Of a stretch of DNA of 38,355 nucleotides, positions 25,400 to 33,491 are shown piece by piece. The stretch comes from Gammaproteobacteria bacterium (GTDB lineage Bacteria; Pseudomonadota; Gammaproteobacteria; GCA-001735895). The position numbers and the translations under genes were made by a program. The notes below the pieces were generated by a model. The model was not told the DNA's origin. It did no database searches and was given only the letters and a program-made list of their open reading frames with translations. Position 1 is the first letter of the stretch, and the number at the start of each line of letters is the position of its first letter. Where the stretch lies: the NCBI GenBank assembly GCA_030595795.1, contig JAUVCH010000027.1:1-38355 (forward strand). Reading direction: 5' to 3'.

Positions 25400-26617
25400 T
25401 TATACCACGGAACCGATTTTGAAGATTGGCAGGTACATCGCAATGATTAAACCACCAATAAGTACACCGAGTACCGACATGATTAAGGGTTCGAGCAATG
25501 AAGTCAGCGCATCGACCGCATTATCGACTTCGGTTTCGTAAAAGTCGGCCACCTTGGCTAGCATGTCATCGAGGGAACCGGCTTCTTCACCGATGGAGAC
25601 CATCTGGATCGCCATGTTGGGGAAAAGTCCGGTATTCCTCATGGACGTTTGCAGTTGTGTACCCTGAGAGACTTCGTCTCTAATTCTAATGCTAGCTTTG
25701 TAATAGATAATATTGCCACAGGCACCCGCGACCGAATCCATAGCTTCGACCAATGGAACACCGGCTGCTGACATGGTTTCAAGCGTCCGAGAGAAACGAG
25801 CGATGGCCGACTTGGTTGTGATTTCGCCAATAACAGGTGCTTTTAAGGCGATACGATCGACGGCTTCCTGCAATTTGGGCGAGGTTTTCTTAATCCGTAA
25901 AAATATAGTAACTGCGCCACCGATACCCCCGGCGATTACCCACCACCAGGCTTGCATAAATTTGGAAAGGTTGATAACCATCTGCGTTAACGCAGGCAAA
26001 TCAGCTCCAAAAGATTCGAATAATTTTTCAAATTCCGGAACGACGAAAACCAATAAAATTGCAGTCACGACAAATGCGATCACGAGTACTGCAATCGGAT
26101 AAAACAAGGCTTTTTTAACTTTGGCCTTAAGCGCTTCGGTTTTTTCTTTATAGGTGGCCAGTTTATCGAGCATGGTTTCGAGTGCGCCTGATTGTTCGCC
26201 AGCCGACACTAGATTAACAAACAACGGATCAAAATAAATAGGGTGCTTCGACAATGCCTCGGCGAGCGGTACACCGCCCTCTACCGCTGATTTTATTTCG
26301 AATATCAGCTTTTGCATGTTTTTGTTTTCGTTACCCTCACCGATAATTTCGAAAGACTGTACCAGCGGTACGCCTGCTTTCATCATGGTAGCTATTTGTC
26401 GGGCAAAAATAGCGATATCCGCAGGTTTTATTTTAGCGCCGCCAAAAAGGTCTTTGGGTTTTTTCTTAACCTTGGTCGGATTAATACCCTGTTTCCGAAG
26501 TTCACTCTTGGCCAGTGCGTCAGTAATAGCAAATATTTCCCCCTTGACCTTTCCACCACCACGATTAGTGCCTTCATAAAGGAACTCAACTTTTACAGCT
26601 GCTGCTTTTTTTGCCAT
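25400..26617 (-). CDS. pilC: Type IV pilus inner-membrane platform protein PilC
   Basis: The 405-residue protein has the two repeated GspF domains of pilus and type II secretion platforms: FARQIATMMKAGVPLVQSFE in the first and FSRTLETMSAAGVPLVEAMD in the second. Membrane spans include ALFYPIAVLVIAFVVTAILL and the C-terminal LIMSVLGVLIGGLIIAMYLP. It couples the PilB motor to pilin assembly. It starts 9 bases after pilB. Confidence 0.96.
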   Translation of the reverse strand: MAKKAAAVKVEFLYEGTNRGGGKVKGEIFAITDALAKSELRKQGINPTKVKKKPKDLFGGAKIKPADIAIFARQIATMMKAGVPLVQSFEIIGEGNENKNMQKLIFEIKSAVEGGVPLAEALSKHPIYFDPLFVNLVSAGEQSGALETMLDKLATYKEKTEALKAKVKKALFYPIAVLVIAFVVTAILLVFVVPEFEKLFESFGADLPALTQMVINLSKFMQAWWWVIAGGIGGAVTIFLRIKKTSPKLQEAVDRIALKAPVIGEITTKSAIARFSRTLETMSAAGVPLVEAMDSVAGACGNIIYYKASIRIRDEVSQGTQLQTSMRNTGLFPNMAIQMVSIGEEAGSLDDMLAKVADFYETEVDNAVDALTSLLEPLIMSVLGVLIGGLIIAMYLPIFKIGSVV

Positions 26618-26626
26618 TATTTGAAC

Positions 26627-28330
26627 CTAGTCTTTAGTCACGCGATTAGCCTCTTCGAGACTGATCATACCCTGTTTTATTTTCTTCAGCGCCGATTGGC
26701 GCAAATCGGGGATACCTTCTTTTTGTGCCTGATCAGCCAGATCGAGGGAATTGGCACCATCCATGATCAACCTGCCCATTTGTTCCGATATGGCCATGAC
26801 CTGATAGATACCGACCCGACCTTTATATCCATTCGTACACTTGTCGCAGCCTACGGGTTTGTAGACAATAAAATCTTCCTTCAGATCCGCTTCGGTAAAG
26901 CCTTCGCTTAATAAAATATCTTTAGGCAGGTCGTCTGGTGTTTTGCACTCTGAGCAGAGCCTTCGGCCCAGTCTTTGAGCAATGATTAAATTTACCGAAG
27001 TTGCGATGTTGAATGCAGGGACGCCCATGTTCAACAAACGAGTCAGAGTTTGTGGCGCATCGTTAGTATGCAGGGTCGACAGAACCAGGTGGCCGGTCTG
27101 AGCAGCCTTTATGGCGATACTGGCCGTTTCCAGGTCACGAATCTCACCTACCATAATAACATCGGGGTCCTGACGCAGGAAAGCCTTCAGTGCTTCGGCA
27201 AAAGTGAGTCCGACTTTATCGTTGACGTTAACCTGGTTAATGCCTTCGAGATTAATTTCAGCAGGATCTTCTGCTGTGGAAATATTAGTTTCAGGAACGT
27301 TTAATATATTGAGTCCGGTATAGAGTGAAACCGTTTTACCACTACCCGTTGGGCCGGTAACCAGGATCATACCGTAGGGATTTGATAAGGCCTTCATGTA
27401 GAGGTCTTTTTGCTCTGGCTCGTAACCCAGTGCGTCAATACCGAGCTGAGCACTAGAAGGGTCGAGAATACGCAATACTACTTTTTCGCCAAATAGAGTC
27501 GGGCAGGTATTGACACGGAAGTCGATGGCTCGCTTCTTAGAGAGTTTGAGTTTTATCCGACCATCCTGTGGAACCCGTCGCTCGGAAATGTCCATACGCG
27601 ACATGACTTTTACACGTGCTGTCAATTTGGGGGCGATACTAATCGGCGGTGATGCGACCTCGGACAATATGCCATCGATACGATAACGAACACGGTACCG
27701 TTTCTCATAGGGCTCGAAATGAATATCCGAAGCACCCTTATTGATGCCGTCTAGCAGAATCTTATTAACATACTTAACCACCGGTGCATCTTCGGTATCA
27801 GCCTGAGTGGCCGCTTTTGGCTCGTCTTCCTCGCCGCCAATATCCAGATCTTCAAGATCATCATCAAGTCCATCCATGCCCGAATCCATGGCGCTAACTG
27901 CCTTATCGACTAAGACAGCTAACTGATCCTCCTGGACTAATACCGGTTCGGTCGACAGGCCGGTATTAAACTTAAATTCATCCAGGGCCTGGGTATTGGT
28001 CGGACTCGAAAGCGCGACAAATAGTTTATTGCCACGTTTAAACAAGGGTACCGCGTTGTGCTTGGCGATCAATTTTTCATCGACCAGGGTTAAGGCAGCA
28101 AACTCCAGATCCATCGCTGACAGATCGAATACGGGTAAGCCGAATTCCCGCGAGGAGATCATCGCGATTGTCGCCGAGGGCACAATCTTATTGGTTACCA
28201 GATACGAAGTGAGCTGGACAGATTCTTTATTCGCATTTTGAACCGCTTCTATCGCCGCAGCCTTATCAAGGTGGTTTTCCTGTACTAAGGTTCGGGCAAT
28301 CCCGGTTAAATTCATGTTTGTCGCAGCCAT
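26627..28330 (-). CDS. pilB: Type IV pilus extension ATPase PilB
   Basis: The 567-residue motor powers pilus extension. The N-terminal domain (about 1-150, MshEN-like) precedes a secretion ATPase with Walker A LVTGPTGSGKTVSLYTGL, an Asp box (ISTAEDPAEINLEGINQ), Walker B (FLRQDPDVIMVGEIRDLETA), a His box (LSTLHTNDAPQTLTRL) and a four-Cys zinc module (CSEC and CDKC). All motor residues look intact. It diverges from pilA across 368 bases, and pilC, pilD, coaE and zapD follow. No clear ribosome-binding site precedes ATG 28330; ATG 28315 is an alternative. Confidence 0.97.
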   Translation of the reverse strand: MAATNMNLTGIARTLVQENHLDKAAAIEAVQNANKESVQLTSYLVTNKIVPSATIAMISSREFGLPVFDLSAMDLEFAALTLVDEKLIAKHNAVPLFKRGNKLFVALSSPTNTQALDEFKFNTGLSTEPVLVQEDQLAVLVDKAVSAMDSGMDGLDDDLEDLDIGGEEDEPKAATQADTEDAPVVKYVNKILLDGINKGASDIHFEPYEKRYRVRYRIDGILSEVASPPISIAPKLTARVKVMSRMDISERRVPQDGRIKLKLSKKRAIDFRVNTCPTLFGEKVVLRILDPSSAQLGIDALGYEPEQKDLYMKALSNPYGMILVTGPTGSGKTVSLYTGLNILNVPETNISTAEDPAEINLEGINQVNVNDKVGLTFAEALKAFLRQDPDVIMVGEIRDLETASIAIKAAQTGHLVLSTLHTNDAPQTLTRLLNMGVPAFNIATSVNLIIAQRLGRRLCSECKTPDDLPKDILLSEGFTEADLKEDFIVYKPVGCDKCTNGYKGRVGIYQVMAISEQMGRLIMDGANSLDLADQAQKEGIPDLRQSALKKIKQGMISLEEANRVTKD

Positions 28331-28375
28331 GTGATTGATCTATTTATAAATTTTCAGTCTCCGAGTACTGAGTAT

Positions 28376-28381
28376 ATTATA
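28376..28381 (-). promoter_or_regulatory. Possible -10 element for pilB
   Basis: On the minus strand a perfect TATAAT lies about 45 bases upstream of the pilB start. The -35 region 17 bases further up reads AATGTT, which is poor. Weak call, given because the 368-base pilB-pilA gap must hold both promoters. Confidence 0.3.
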
Positions 28382-28461
28382 GTTTCATGAATTTGTTGAA
28401 CATTAGTTTGGTGTAAAAATGTAGTATAAACCGCAGGGAGGAAGGCATTCAGGGATAGATA

Positions 28462-28506
28462 TGACAATATTGGTTATTTTTTGTAATTGTTTGACAAAAA
28501 TGTCAA
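28462..28506 (+). promoter_or_regulatory. Candidate PilR enhancer sites upstream of pilA
   Basis: Three TGTCA half-sites occur here: TGACA at 28462-28466, and the inverted repeat TTGACA-AAAA-TGTCAA at 28491-28506. PilR of Pseudomonas is known to bind clustered sites containing TGTC upstream of pilA. The sites lie about 110-155 bases before the sigma-54 core promoter, a typical enhancer distance. pilR itself is encoded 1.4 kb away. Confidence 0.6.
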
Positions 28507-28560
28507 CAAAGGTCTGGTTGTTATTTCTGTTTTCTTTGTGCTGAAATTTAATTTTACTTA

Positions 28561-28573
28561 TAACTTATTGATA
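28561..28573 (-). promoter_or_regulatory. IHF binding site in the pilA promoter
   Basis: The minus strand reads TATCAATAAGTTA, a perfect match to the IHF consensus WATCAANNNNTTR. It lies between the TGTCA enhancer sites and the sigma-54 element, in very AT-rich DNA, where an IHF bend would bring PilR to the polymerase. The assignment rests on consensus and position only. Confidence 0.55.
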
Positions 28574-28583
28574 TTTATCAATA
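28566..28583. repeat. Inverted repeat in the pilA promoter
   Basis: TATTGATA (28566-28573), TT, TATCAATA (28576-28583) is a perfect 8-bp inverted repeat. It partly overlaps the IHF match and sits 20 bases before the sigma-54 element. It could be an operator for an unknown regulator or a by-product of the AT-rich IHF region. Confidence 0.5.
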
Positions 28584-28603
28584 TTATATATTTATTTAAA
28601 TGT

Positions 28604-28619
28604 TGGCACGGCAACTGCT
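28604..28619 (+). promoter_or_regulatory. Sigma-54 (-24/-12) promoter of pilA
   Basis: TGGCACGGCAACTGCT matches the sigma-54 consensus TGGCACG-N4-TTGCW, with one mismatch in the -12 half (CTGCT). GG and GC are spaced correctly. Transcription should start near 28630, leaving about 70 bases of leader to the pilA ATG. The presence of PilR, a sigma-54 activator, in the window supports it. Confidence 0.87.
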
Positions 28620-28698
28620 TTTATATTCCCATGAATCGGCCTTTCCGTTTCTTAACGAGCTTCGGCTTAGCATTTAAATTTTCAGAGGAATATAAGTA

Positions 28699-29157
28699 AT
28701 GAAAAAACAACAAAGTGGTTTTACTCTTATCGAACTGATGATCGTTGTAGCGATTATCGGTATTTTGGCAGCAATCGCGATTCCGCAGTATGGTAACTAT
28801 GTTTCACGTACTAAAGCTGCGGGCACAGCTGCAGATTTGAACGTTTATAAATTAGGTATATCCATGTGTCGTCAAATCAGTGGTGTTTTTACTGCTTGTA
28901 ATGCTGGCTCTGCCGATGGCAACGTACCCGCAATATCGCCTAGTGAATTCATAACCGGATTAGCTATAGGCGGATTGGCTGCTAACACTGTCCAATTAAG
29001 TGGAACCTCAACGGCAACCACTACCGCTGGTGTTCCTTTAGCATTTACATTAGACGGTAGTTACACTGCAGGTAACGCAGCTATCACCTGGACTATGGGT
29101 AGTGCCCTTTGTGAAGCCGTCCGTGGCCTTCCTTCAGGCAAAGCTGGTTGCCCATAG
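28699..29157 (+). CDS. pilA: Major type IV pilin PilA
   Basis: The 152-residue prepilin has a short leader cut after MKKQQSG. The mature N-terminus [20 protein letters not shown] carries Glu5 and the hydrophobic assembly helix. The globular domain is rich in Ala, Gly, Ser and Thr, with many Thr and Ser ([11 protein letters not shown]). Four Cys occur: two in the alpha-beta loop region ([12 protein letters not shown]) and two near the end (LCEAV...GKAGC), the latter likely forming the C-terminal disulfide loop. AGAGGA stands 9 bases before ATG. A strong terminator follows at 29206. Divergent from pilB. Confidence 0.95.
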   Translation: MKKQQSGFTLIELMIVVAIIGILAAIAIPQYGNYVSRTKAAGTAADLNVYKLGISMCRQISGVFTACNAGSADGNVPAISPSEFITGLAIGGLAANTVQLSGTSTATTTAGVPLAFTLDGSYTAGNAAITWTMGSALCEAVRGLPSGKAGCP

Positions 29158-29205
29158 GGTTTCCACTGAATGGAGTTAGCTGAAGTTTGAGCTAGTTCAC
29201 CTAAG

Positions 29206-29236
29206 AAGCCACCTTAACTATTAAGGTGGCTTTTTT
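29206..29236 (+). terminator. Rho-independent terminator of pilA
   Basis: AAGCCACCTTAA (29206-29217) and TTAAGGTGGCTT (29221-29232) form a perfect 12-bp stem with a 3-base loop, and the T run continues to 29236. It ends the pilA transcript about 50 bases after the stop and should separate it from the accessory gene. Confidence 0.93.
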
Positions 29237-29273
29237 ATGTCAGGAAGACAGTGAAAAATAAGCAGCTTAGGCT

Positions 29274-29303
29274 TTACCATCCTATCCGGATCGATTATAT
29301 AAT
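29274..29303 (+). promoter_or_regulatory. Sigma-70-type promoter of the pilin accessory gene
   Basis: TTACCA (29274-29279), 18 bases, then a perfect TATAAT (29298-29303). It lies just after the pilA terminator and about 35 bases before the next start, so that gene probably has its own weak promoter. Confidence 0.5.
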
Positions 29304-29337
29304 TTACTAACAATTTTTACAGCTGGGTTATATTAAG

Positions 29338-30096
29338 ATGCACACCAACCTCTCCCGATTTCAAGCTTTTGCAATTCATTTATTCATCAGTTCAGCCATC
29401 CTGGGCGCTTTTTTATCGATTGTACTTTTCATCTGGTACCCCCAACCTTTTTTTGTGGTGGAAGGTCTGGTTGAAATTGTCTGGGTCCTGGTAGGTGTCG
29501 ATATTGTTCTAGGTCCTACGCTAACTCTTATTGTATTTAAAGCCGGGAAACCAAGTTTAAAATGGGATATGTCGGTTATAGCCGGTATCCAGATAATCGG
29601 GTTTATCTACGGCGCGCATACATTTTTTGTTGAACGGCCTGCATTTGCAGTGATGTATGATGCCGACTATTTTGAGGTTATCCCATCGTCGGGAATCGAA
29701 GATGCCAGAAGGATAGACCCTGCCCTGGATTATTCTAGTATCGGTGGGCCGCTTTATGTTTTTGTTGAAGCTCCGACGAAAATAGATGACCTGAAGGTTA
29801 TTCTGGAAGATATGAAAAAAGGCGGCCCGGGAATTCAATATCGCCAGGAATTTTATAAGCCGTTGCAAGGACGCTTCAAGGAGAAATTCTATTTATCATG
29901 GGAGCTGGATCAGCTCTTTACGGATGGTGAGGATGGGTCGGTAATTAAAAAGTTTAAGAGTAAATACGGTGAACAGACGAAAGACTTTGCCTATTTCCCT
30001 ATTTTGGGAAAAGTTACTACAAGACTCCTGGTCATTGATCGAGATTCAGAAGCTGTCGTGGATTATATCGATATTAAACCGGTGAGAAGTAATTAG
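29338..30096 (+). CDS. TfpX/TfpZ-type type IV pilin accessory protein
   Basis: The 252-residue protein has three membrane spans in the first 100 residues (FAIHLFISSAILGAFLSIVL, VWVLVGVDIVLGPTLTLIVF, VIAGIQIIGFIYGAHTFFVE) and a soluble C-terminal domain after VERPAFAVMYDADYFEV. This matches the TfpX/TfpZ family encoded directly after certain pilA alleles in Pseudomonas aeruginosa and related to FimB/ComB-type proteins, which affect assembly or stability of the adjacent pilin. Placement after pilA supports it. Its 3' end meets pilR with a one-base gap. Exact mechanism unknown. Confidence 0.85.
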   Translation: MHTNLSRFQAFAIHLFISSAILGAFLSIVLFIWYPQPFFVVEGLVEIVWVLVGVDIVLGPTLTLIVFKAGKPSLKWDMSVIAGIQIIGFIYGAHTFFVERPAFAVMYDADYFEVIPSSGIEDARRIDPALDYSSIGGPLYVFVEAPTKIDDLKVILEDMKKGGPGIQYRQEFYKPLQGRFKEKFYLSWELDQLFTDGEDGSVIKKFKSKYGEQTKDFAYFPILGKVTTRLLVIDRDSEAVVDYIDIKPVRSN

Positions 30097-30097
30097 A

Positions 30098-31429
30098 TCA
30101 GGATCTATTCAACTCTAATTTTTCCATTTTATAACGTAACTGACGCAAGGTAATACCAAGTGATCTTGCAGTAGCAGACTGATTCCAGCGATTTTGCTCC
30201 AGCGCCAATGTAATTTGTTTAACTTCAATATCCTGGGTAATTTTCCCTAAATCGGTTTGGCTTGCTGAAAGATCGAGCTCTGTGCTCGGAAGTTGCAAAT
30301 CTTCGAGAGCTATTTGGCTACTCTCGCAAAGTGCGGTAGCACGTTCCAGAATATTCTCCAGCTCACGTACGTTTCCAGGAAAGAGATAGCCGACCAGTGC
30401 CTGTAACGCGCCACTATTGATCGTTATATCAGTGGAGTTCTCCGAATTATAGTTATTGATAATGTTGTCGGTGAGCAATGGGATATCTGCCGAACGATCC
30501 GCCAATGAAGGCACCGAGACGCCAATGACATTGACTCGATAATATAAATCCTGACGGAAACTCCCGTCCTTAACCATCGTATCCAGGTCTTTGTGGGACG
30601 CGCTAATAATACGCACATCGATGGATTCTTCCTGCTGTCCGCCGACTGGGCGAATGGTTTTCTCCTGTATGACGCGCAGGAGTTTAACCTGCATCGGCAA
30701 CGGCAGATCAGCAATCTCGTCAAGGAACAAAGTGCCACCATGCGCGGCTTTGAATAAACCGATATTGTCGCTAGTAGCGCCGGTAAAGCTTCCCTTAAGG
30801 TGCCCAAAGAATTCGCTTTCCATGAGTTCGGAAGGTATCGCGCCGCAGTTTACCGCGATAAACGGTGCAGCTGCCCGCGAGCCTTGAAGGTGCACCTGTC
30901 GAGCAACAAGCTCCTTGCCGGTGCCAGATTGACCTTGAACAAAGACCGGTGCCTGGCTCCGGGCGAATTTCGCGATCGATCGCTTCAGTTCTAGCATGAT
31001 TGGAGATTCACCGATAATCTGATATCTGGTCTCGATTGCATTGCTGGTCTGTTCCTCAGGCTTGGGTAATGTCAGCGCCTTATCCACCAGGTTTCTTAAT
31101 GTCTCCAGAGAAACTGGTTTTGAAACGAAATCGAATGCGCCGCATTTCATGGCTTTTATCGCCAGGTCTATGCTGCCGTGTGCGGTAATGACCGCGCTTG
31201 GAGTATTCGGATAATTTTGCTGAATGTGATCGACCAGGGTAATACCGTCACCGTCGGGTAGTTTCATATCGGTGAGACAGAGGTCGAACTCCTCTTCGAG
31301 TAACATTTTTGTCGCGCTACTGTAGTCTTCGGCGCAACGGGTTTCCAGCCCCATGCGTAACAGAGTTATTTCGAGTAATTCTCGGATATCGGGTTCATCG
31401 TCGACGACAAGTACTCGTTGTTTGGTCAT
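30098..31429 (-). CDS. pilR: Sigma-54-dependent response regulator PilR
   Basis: The 443-residue regulator has three domains. The receiver (1-120) has the phospho-acceptor Asp54 in LCLTDMKLPDGDG and the acidic pair near VVDDEPD. The AAA+ domain (about 135-365) has Walker A VQGQSGTGKELVARQV, the sigma-54 loop GSFTGA, and Walker B GGTLFLDEIADLPL. The C-terminal Fis-type helix-turn-helix is NQSATARSLGITLRQLRYKM. It should activate pilA from the TGTCA sites at 28462-28506 through the sigma-54 promoter. pilS lies 9 bases upstream on the same strand. Confidence 0.97.
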   Translation of the reverse strand: MTKQRVLVVDDEPDIRELLEITLLRMGLETRCAEDYSSATKMLLEEEFDLCLTDMKLPDGDGITLVDHIQQNYPNTPSAVITAHGSIDLAIKAMKCGAFDFVSKPVSLETLRNLVDKALTLPKPEEQTSNAIETRYQIIGESPIMLELKRSIAKFARSQAPVFVQGQSGTGKELVARQVHLQGSRAAAPFIAVNCGAIPSELMESEFFGHLKGSFTGATSDNIGLFKAAHGGTLFLDEIADLPLPMQVKLLRVIQEKTIRPVGGQQEESIDVRIISASHKDLDTMVKDGSFRQDLYYRVNVIGVSVPSLADRSADIPLLTDNIINNYNSENSTDITINSGALQALVGYLFPGNVRELENILERATALCESSQIALEDLQLPSTELDLSASQTDLGKITQDIEVKQITLALEQNRWNQSATARSLGITLRQLRYKMEKLELNRS

Positions 31430-31438
31430 ATTTCGAAA

Positions 31439-33055
31439 TTAAGTCAGGTTAGGTCTGTGTAAGCTGGGCTGGAGTATAAAACTGGTACCATTATACAAGT
31501 TTCTATGCACCGAAATAGTGGCATTGTTTAGTTCACATAACTGATTAACGATGTAAAGACCAAGCCCTGAGCCTTTGTGGCTAGTCGTAAAAAAAGGTTC
31601 GAATATCTTGTCACGATTCTCCTGGTCGATACCGGGTCCCTCGTCGGCAATTTCAATATTGAGTTTTAAATTATGATCGAAATATATCTTGATATGTACT
31701 GGTTTGTCGCTAATGCCATGGTCTATAGCATTAGCACAGAGATTCGTCATTACGCGGTTTAGGTGATTGGGGTCGAATAAAATGAATACCTGGTCAGATT
31801 CAACTTCTAGCTCGAAACAGTCATTCCTGGCCTGATTATTCAGGCAAAACTCAGCTACGAATTTTTCTAACCAGAGAGGTAAATCCAGTGGTTCCATGGC
31901 GGTTGGGCTGCCACGAGATATCTGTAATATATCCTCGATAATATGGTTGATACGCTGTGTGTGCTGGTGAATAATTTCTGTCATTCGATGGTCGGTTTCG
32001 GCGAGTTCGTCATTCTCGGAAAGTAGCTGGGCAGCATAGGATATAGCGCCCAGGGGGTTGCGAATTTCATGAGCGATACTGGCTGTGAGATGTCCCAGTG
32101 ATGCCAGTTTAGCCTGCTGCATGCTATTGCGGATGGACGATACATCGTTCAGAAATATAAGTGTATTTTCCTGTCCCTGACTCTCCAGGGAGCGAAAGCT
32201 GACCTGAGTGTTCTCGATACCGGTTTCTGACGGCAGGAAAGGCGATTCCCTCTTGGGGTTTTGTTGCCAGCTCTCAAATGCCTGAAGCAATTCCGGTGCA
32301 TCGATCTTTATGGATATGGTTCGATCAGACTCGATATTCAGCATTTCCAGCGCTGCCTGGTTGATATGACGAATGAAAAAATTGCGCCCAAGCACGACAA
32401 CACCTGCCTGTAAATTTTCGATAACCTCCTGATTAAGCACGGAAAGCATAGCGACGTCGCGTTCGCGTTGTTGCACCAATAATTCACTGCTGCGAATGCG
32501 CAAAGTGAGTAAATGGGTCACAATAGCCGTCGCAAATAAAGTTGCGCCTAATATACCGATTTGAGTGGAGGTGCCGCTGTAGTTCGAAATATTAATCGTA
32601 GCGTATATATGTTCGGCGAGTAAGCCCAGTGATGCCAGCGAGGCAAAAATGATTGATAGTGCCTGTTCAGCCAAAAGACCTGTGACTGCGATAGAGATGA
32701 TCAATAGCATACCTATTCCGCTGGAAATACCGCCGCAGGCATGCATGAGCAATATGATAATGATGGTATCGGTATAAATTTGCAGCGATATCTGGTGATG
32801 AAAACCTCTGCGCTCGATCCAGGCTGCCAGCATCCATATCAGAGATAACACCAGGAAAGCCGAGCTCACCCAGGAATATAGCTTCAGATTAACAATATTT
32901 AATAATGGTGAGTCCTGGACAAAACTCTGGCTAACAAATAACCCCGACAGACCTAGCCGATAGACGTTAAGTAGTCGGATTGAGGTCCAGTTAGTCGAAC
33001 GAGGCTTATAGCCACCGCTCAGTCGGAAACTACTATGTGTTGTCTCGGTCTGCAT
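31439..33055 (-). CDS. pilS: Sensor histidine kinase PilS
   Basis: The 538-residue kinase has a hydrophobic N-terminal half with about six membrane spans (residues 25-190), a PAS-like linker (ENLQAGVVVLGRNFFIRHIN), a HisKA domain with the phospho-accepting His in ASIAHEIRNPLGAIS, and a catalytic ATPase domain (NLCANAIDHGI for the N box, EIADEGPGIDQENRDKIF, then GSGLGLYIVNQL). PilS phosphorylates PilR and, in Pseudomonas, senses pilin levels in the membrane. It overlaps the upstream small gene by 23 bases. Confidence 0.96.
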   Translation of the reverse strand: MQTETTHSSFRLSGGYKPRSTNWTSIRLLNVYRLGLSGLFVSQSFVQDSPLLNIVNLKLYSWVSSAFLVLSLIWMLAAWIERRGFHHQISLQIYTDTIIIILLMHACGGISSGIGMLLIISIAVTGLLAEQALSIIFASLASLGLLAEHIYATINISNYSGTSTQIGILGATLFATAIVTHLLTLRIRSSELLVQQRERDVAMLSVLNQEVIENLQAGVVVLGRNFFIRHINQAALEMLNIESDRTISIKIDAPELLQAFESWQQNPKRESPFLPSETGIENTQVSFRSLESQGQENTLIFLNDVSSIRNSMQQAKLASLGHLTASIAHEIRNPLGAISYAAQLLSENDELAETDHRMTEIIHQHTQRINHIIEDILQISRGSPTAMEPLDLPLWLEKFVAEFCLNNQARNDCFELEVESDQVFILFDPNHLNRVMTNLCANAIDHGISDKPVHIKIYFDHNLKLNIEIADEGPGIDQENRDKIFEPFFTTSHKGSGLGLYIVNQLCELNNATISVHRNLYNGTSFILQPSLHRPNLT

Positions 33056-33266
33056 GATCCTGGCTGCAGTAAGGTTGGTCTTTTGAGATGATGACTAAAG
33101 ACTCGGGCACGTGAGTACCGCAAAATTTGCATTGCCGCATATCTTCGGGTTTTTTCGATTCGGGGGATTCGATCTGCTCGGTTACTGGATCGTCCCCAAA
33201 CAGGCGTTTTAATAGCCAGAGGACAACCACAACAACCACCAATAATAAAATGATGCGAATAAACAT
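33033..33266 (-). CDS. Small membrane protein with four-Cys motif (PP0621-like)
   Basis: The 77-residue protein has one N-terminal span (FIRIILLLVVVVVVLWLL) and a short soluble part with CKFCGTHVPES and YCSQDHAD, which could bind zinc through Cys and His. Small proteins of this build are often encoded just upstream of pilS. It overlaps the pilS start by 23 bases, implying coupling. Function unknown; a part in PilS signalling is only a guess. Confidence 0.82.
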   Translation of the reverse strand: MFIRIILLLVVVVVVLWLLKRLFGDDPVTEQIESPESKKPEDMRQCKFCGTHVPESLVIISKDQPYCSQDHADRDNT

Positions 33267-33416
33267 AGAAATTGAGTTTAAAAGTTAAGGTGTCTGTAAC
33301 ACGGTGACACTAGTCTATGATTAATCGGTCAAAAGAACAAACCCGAGCCTCCAAACCAGCTTAATGAAAGATATTAACGCGGTCGCCAAAGATCGGCAAA
33401 TTAGCACTAAGATCGC

Positions 33417-33445
33417 TTGCTGTTGCCTTAAAACCTGCCTATACT
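33417..33445 (+). promoter_or_regulatory. Sigma-70 promoter of dksA with GC-rich discriminator
   Basis: TTGCTG (33417-33422), 17 bases, then TATACT (33440-33445). The -10 box is immediately followed by GCGCGCC. Such a GC-rich discriminator is typical of promoters repressed by DksA and ppGpp, which suggests autoregulation. The rest of the 33267-33491 gap holds nothing else clear. Confidence 0.6.
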
Positions 33446-33491
33446 GCGCGCCTTTTCGATAATTGGCGTTCATTACAGGAGAATTCGCTCA

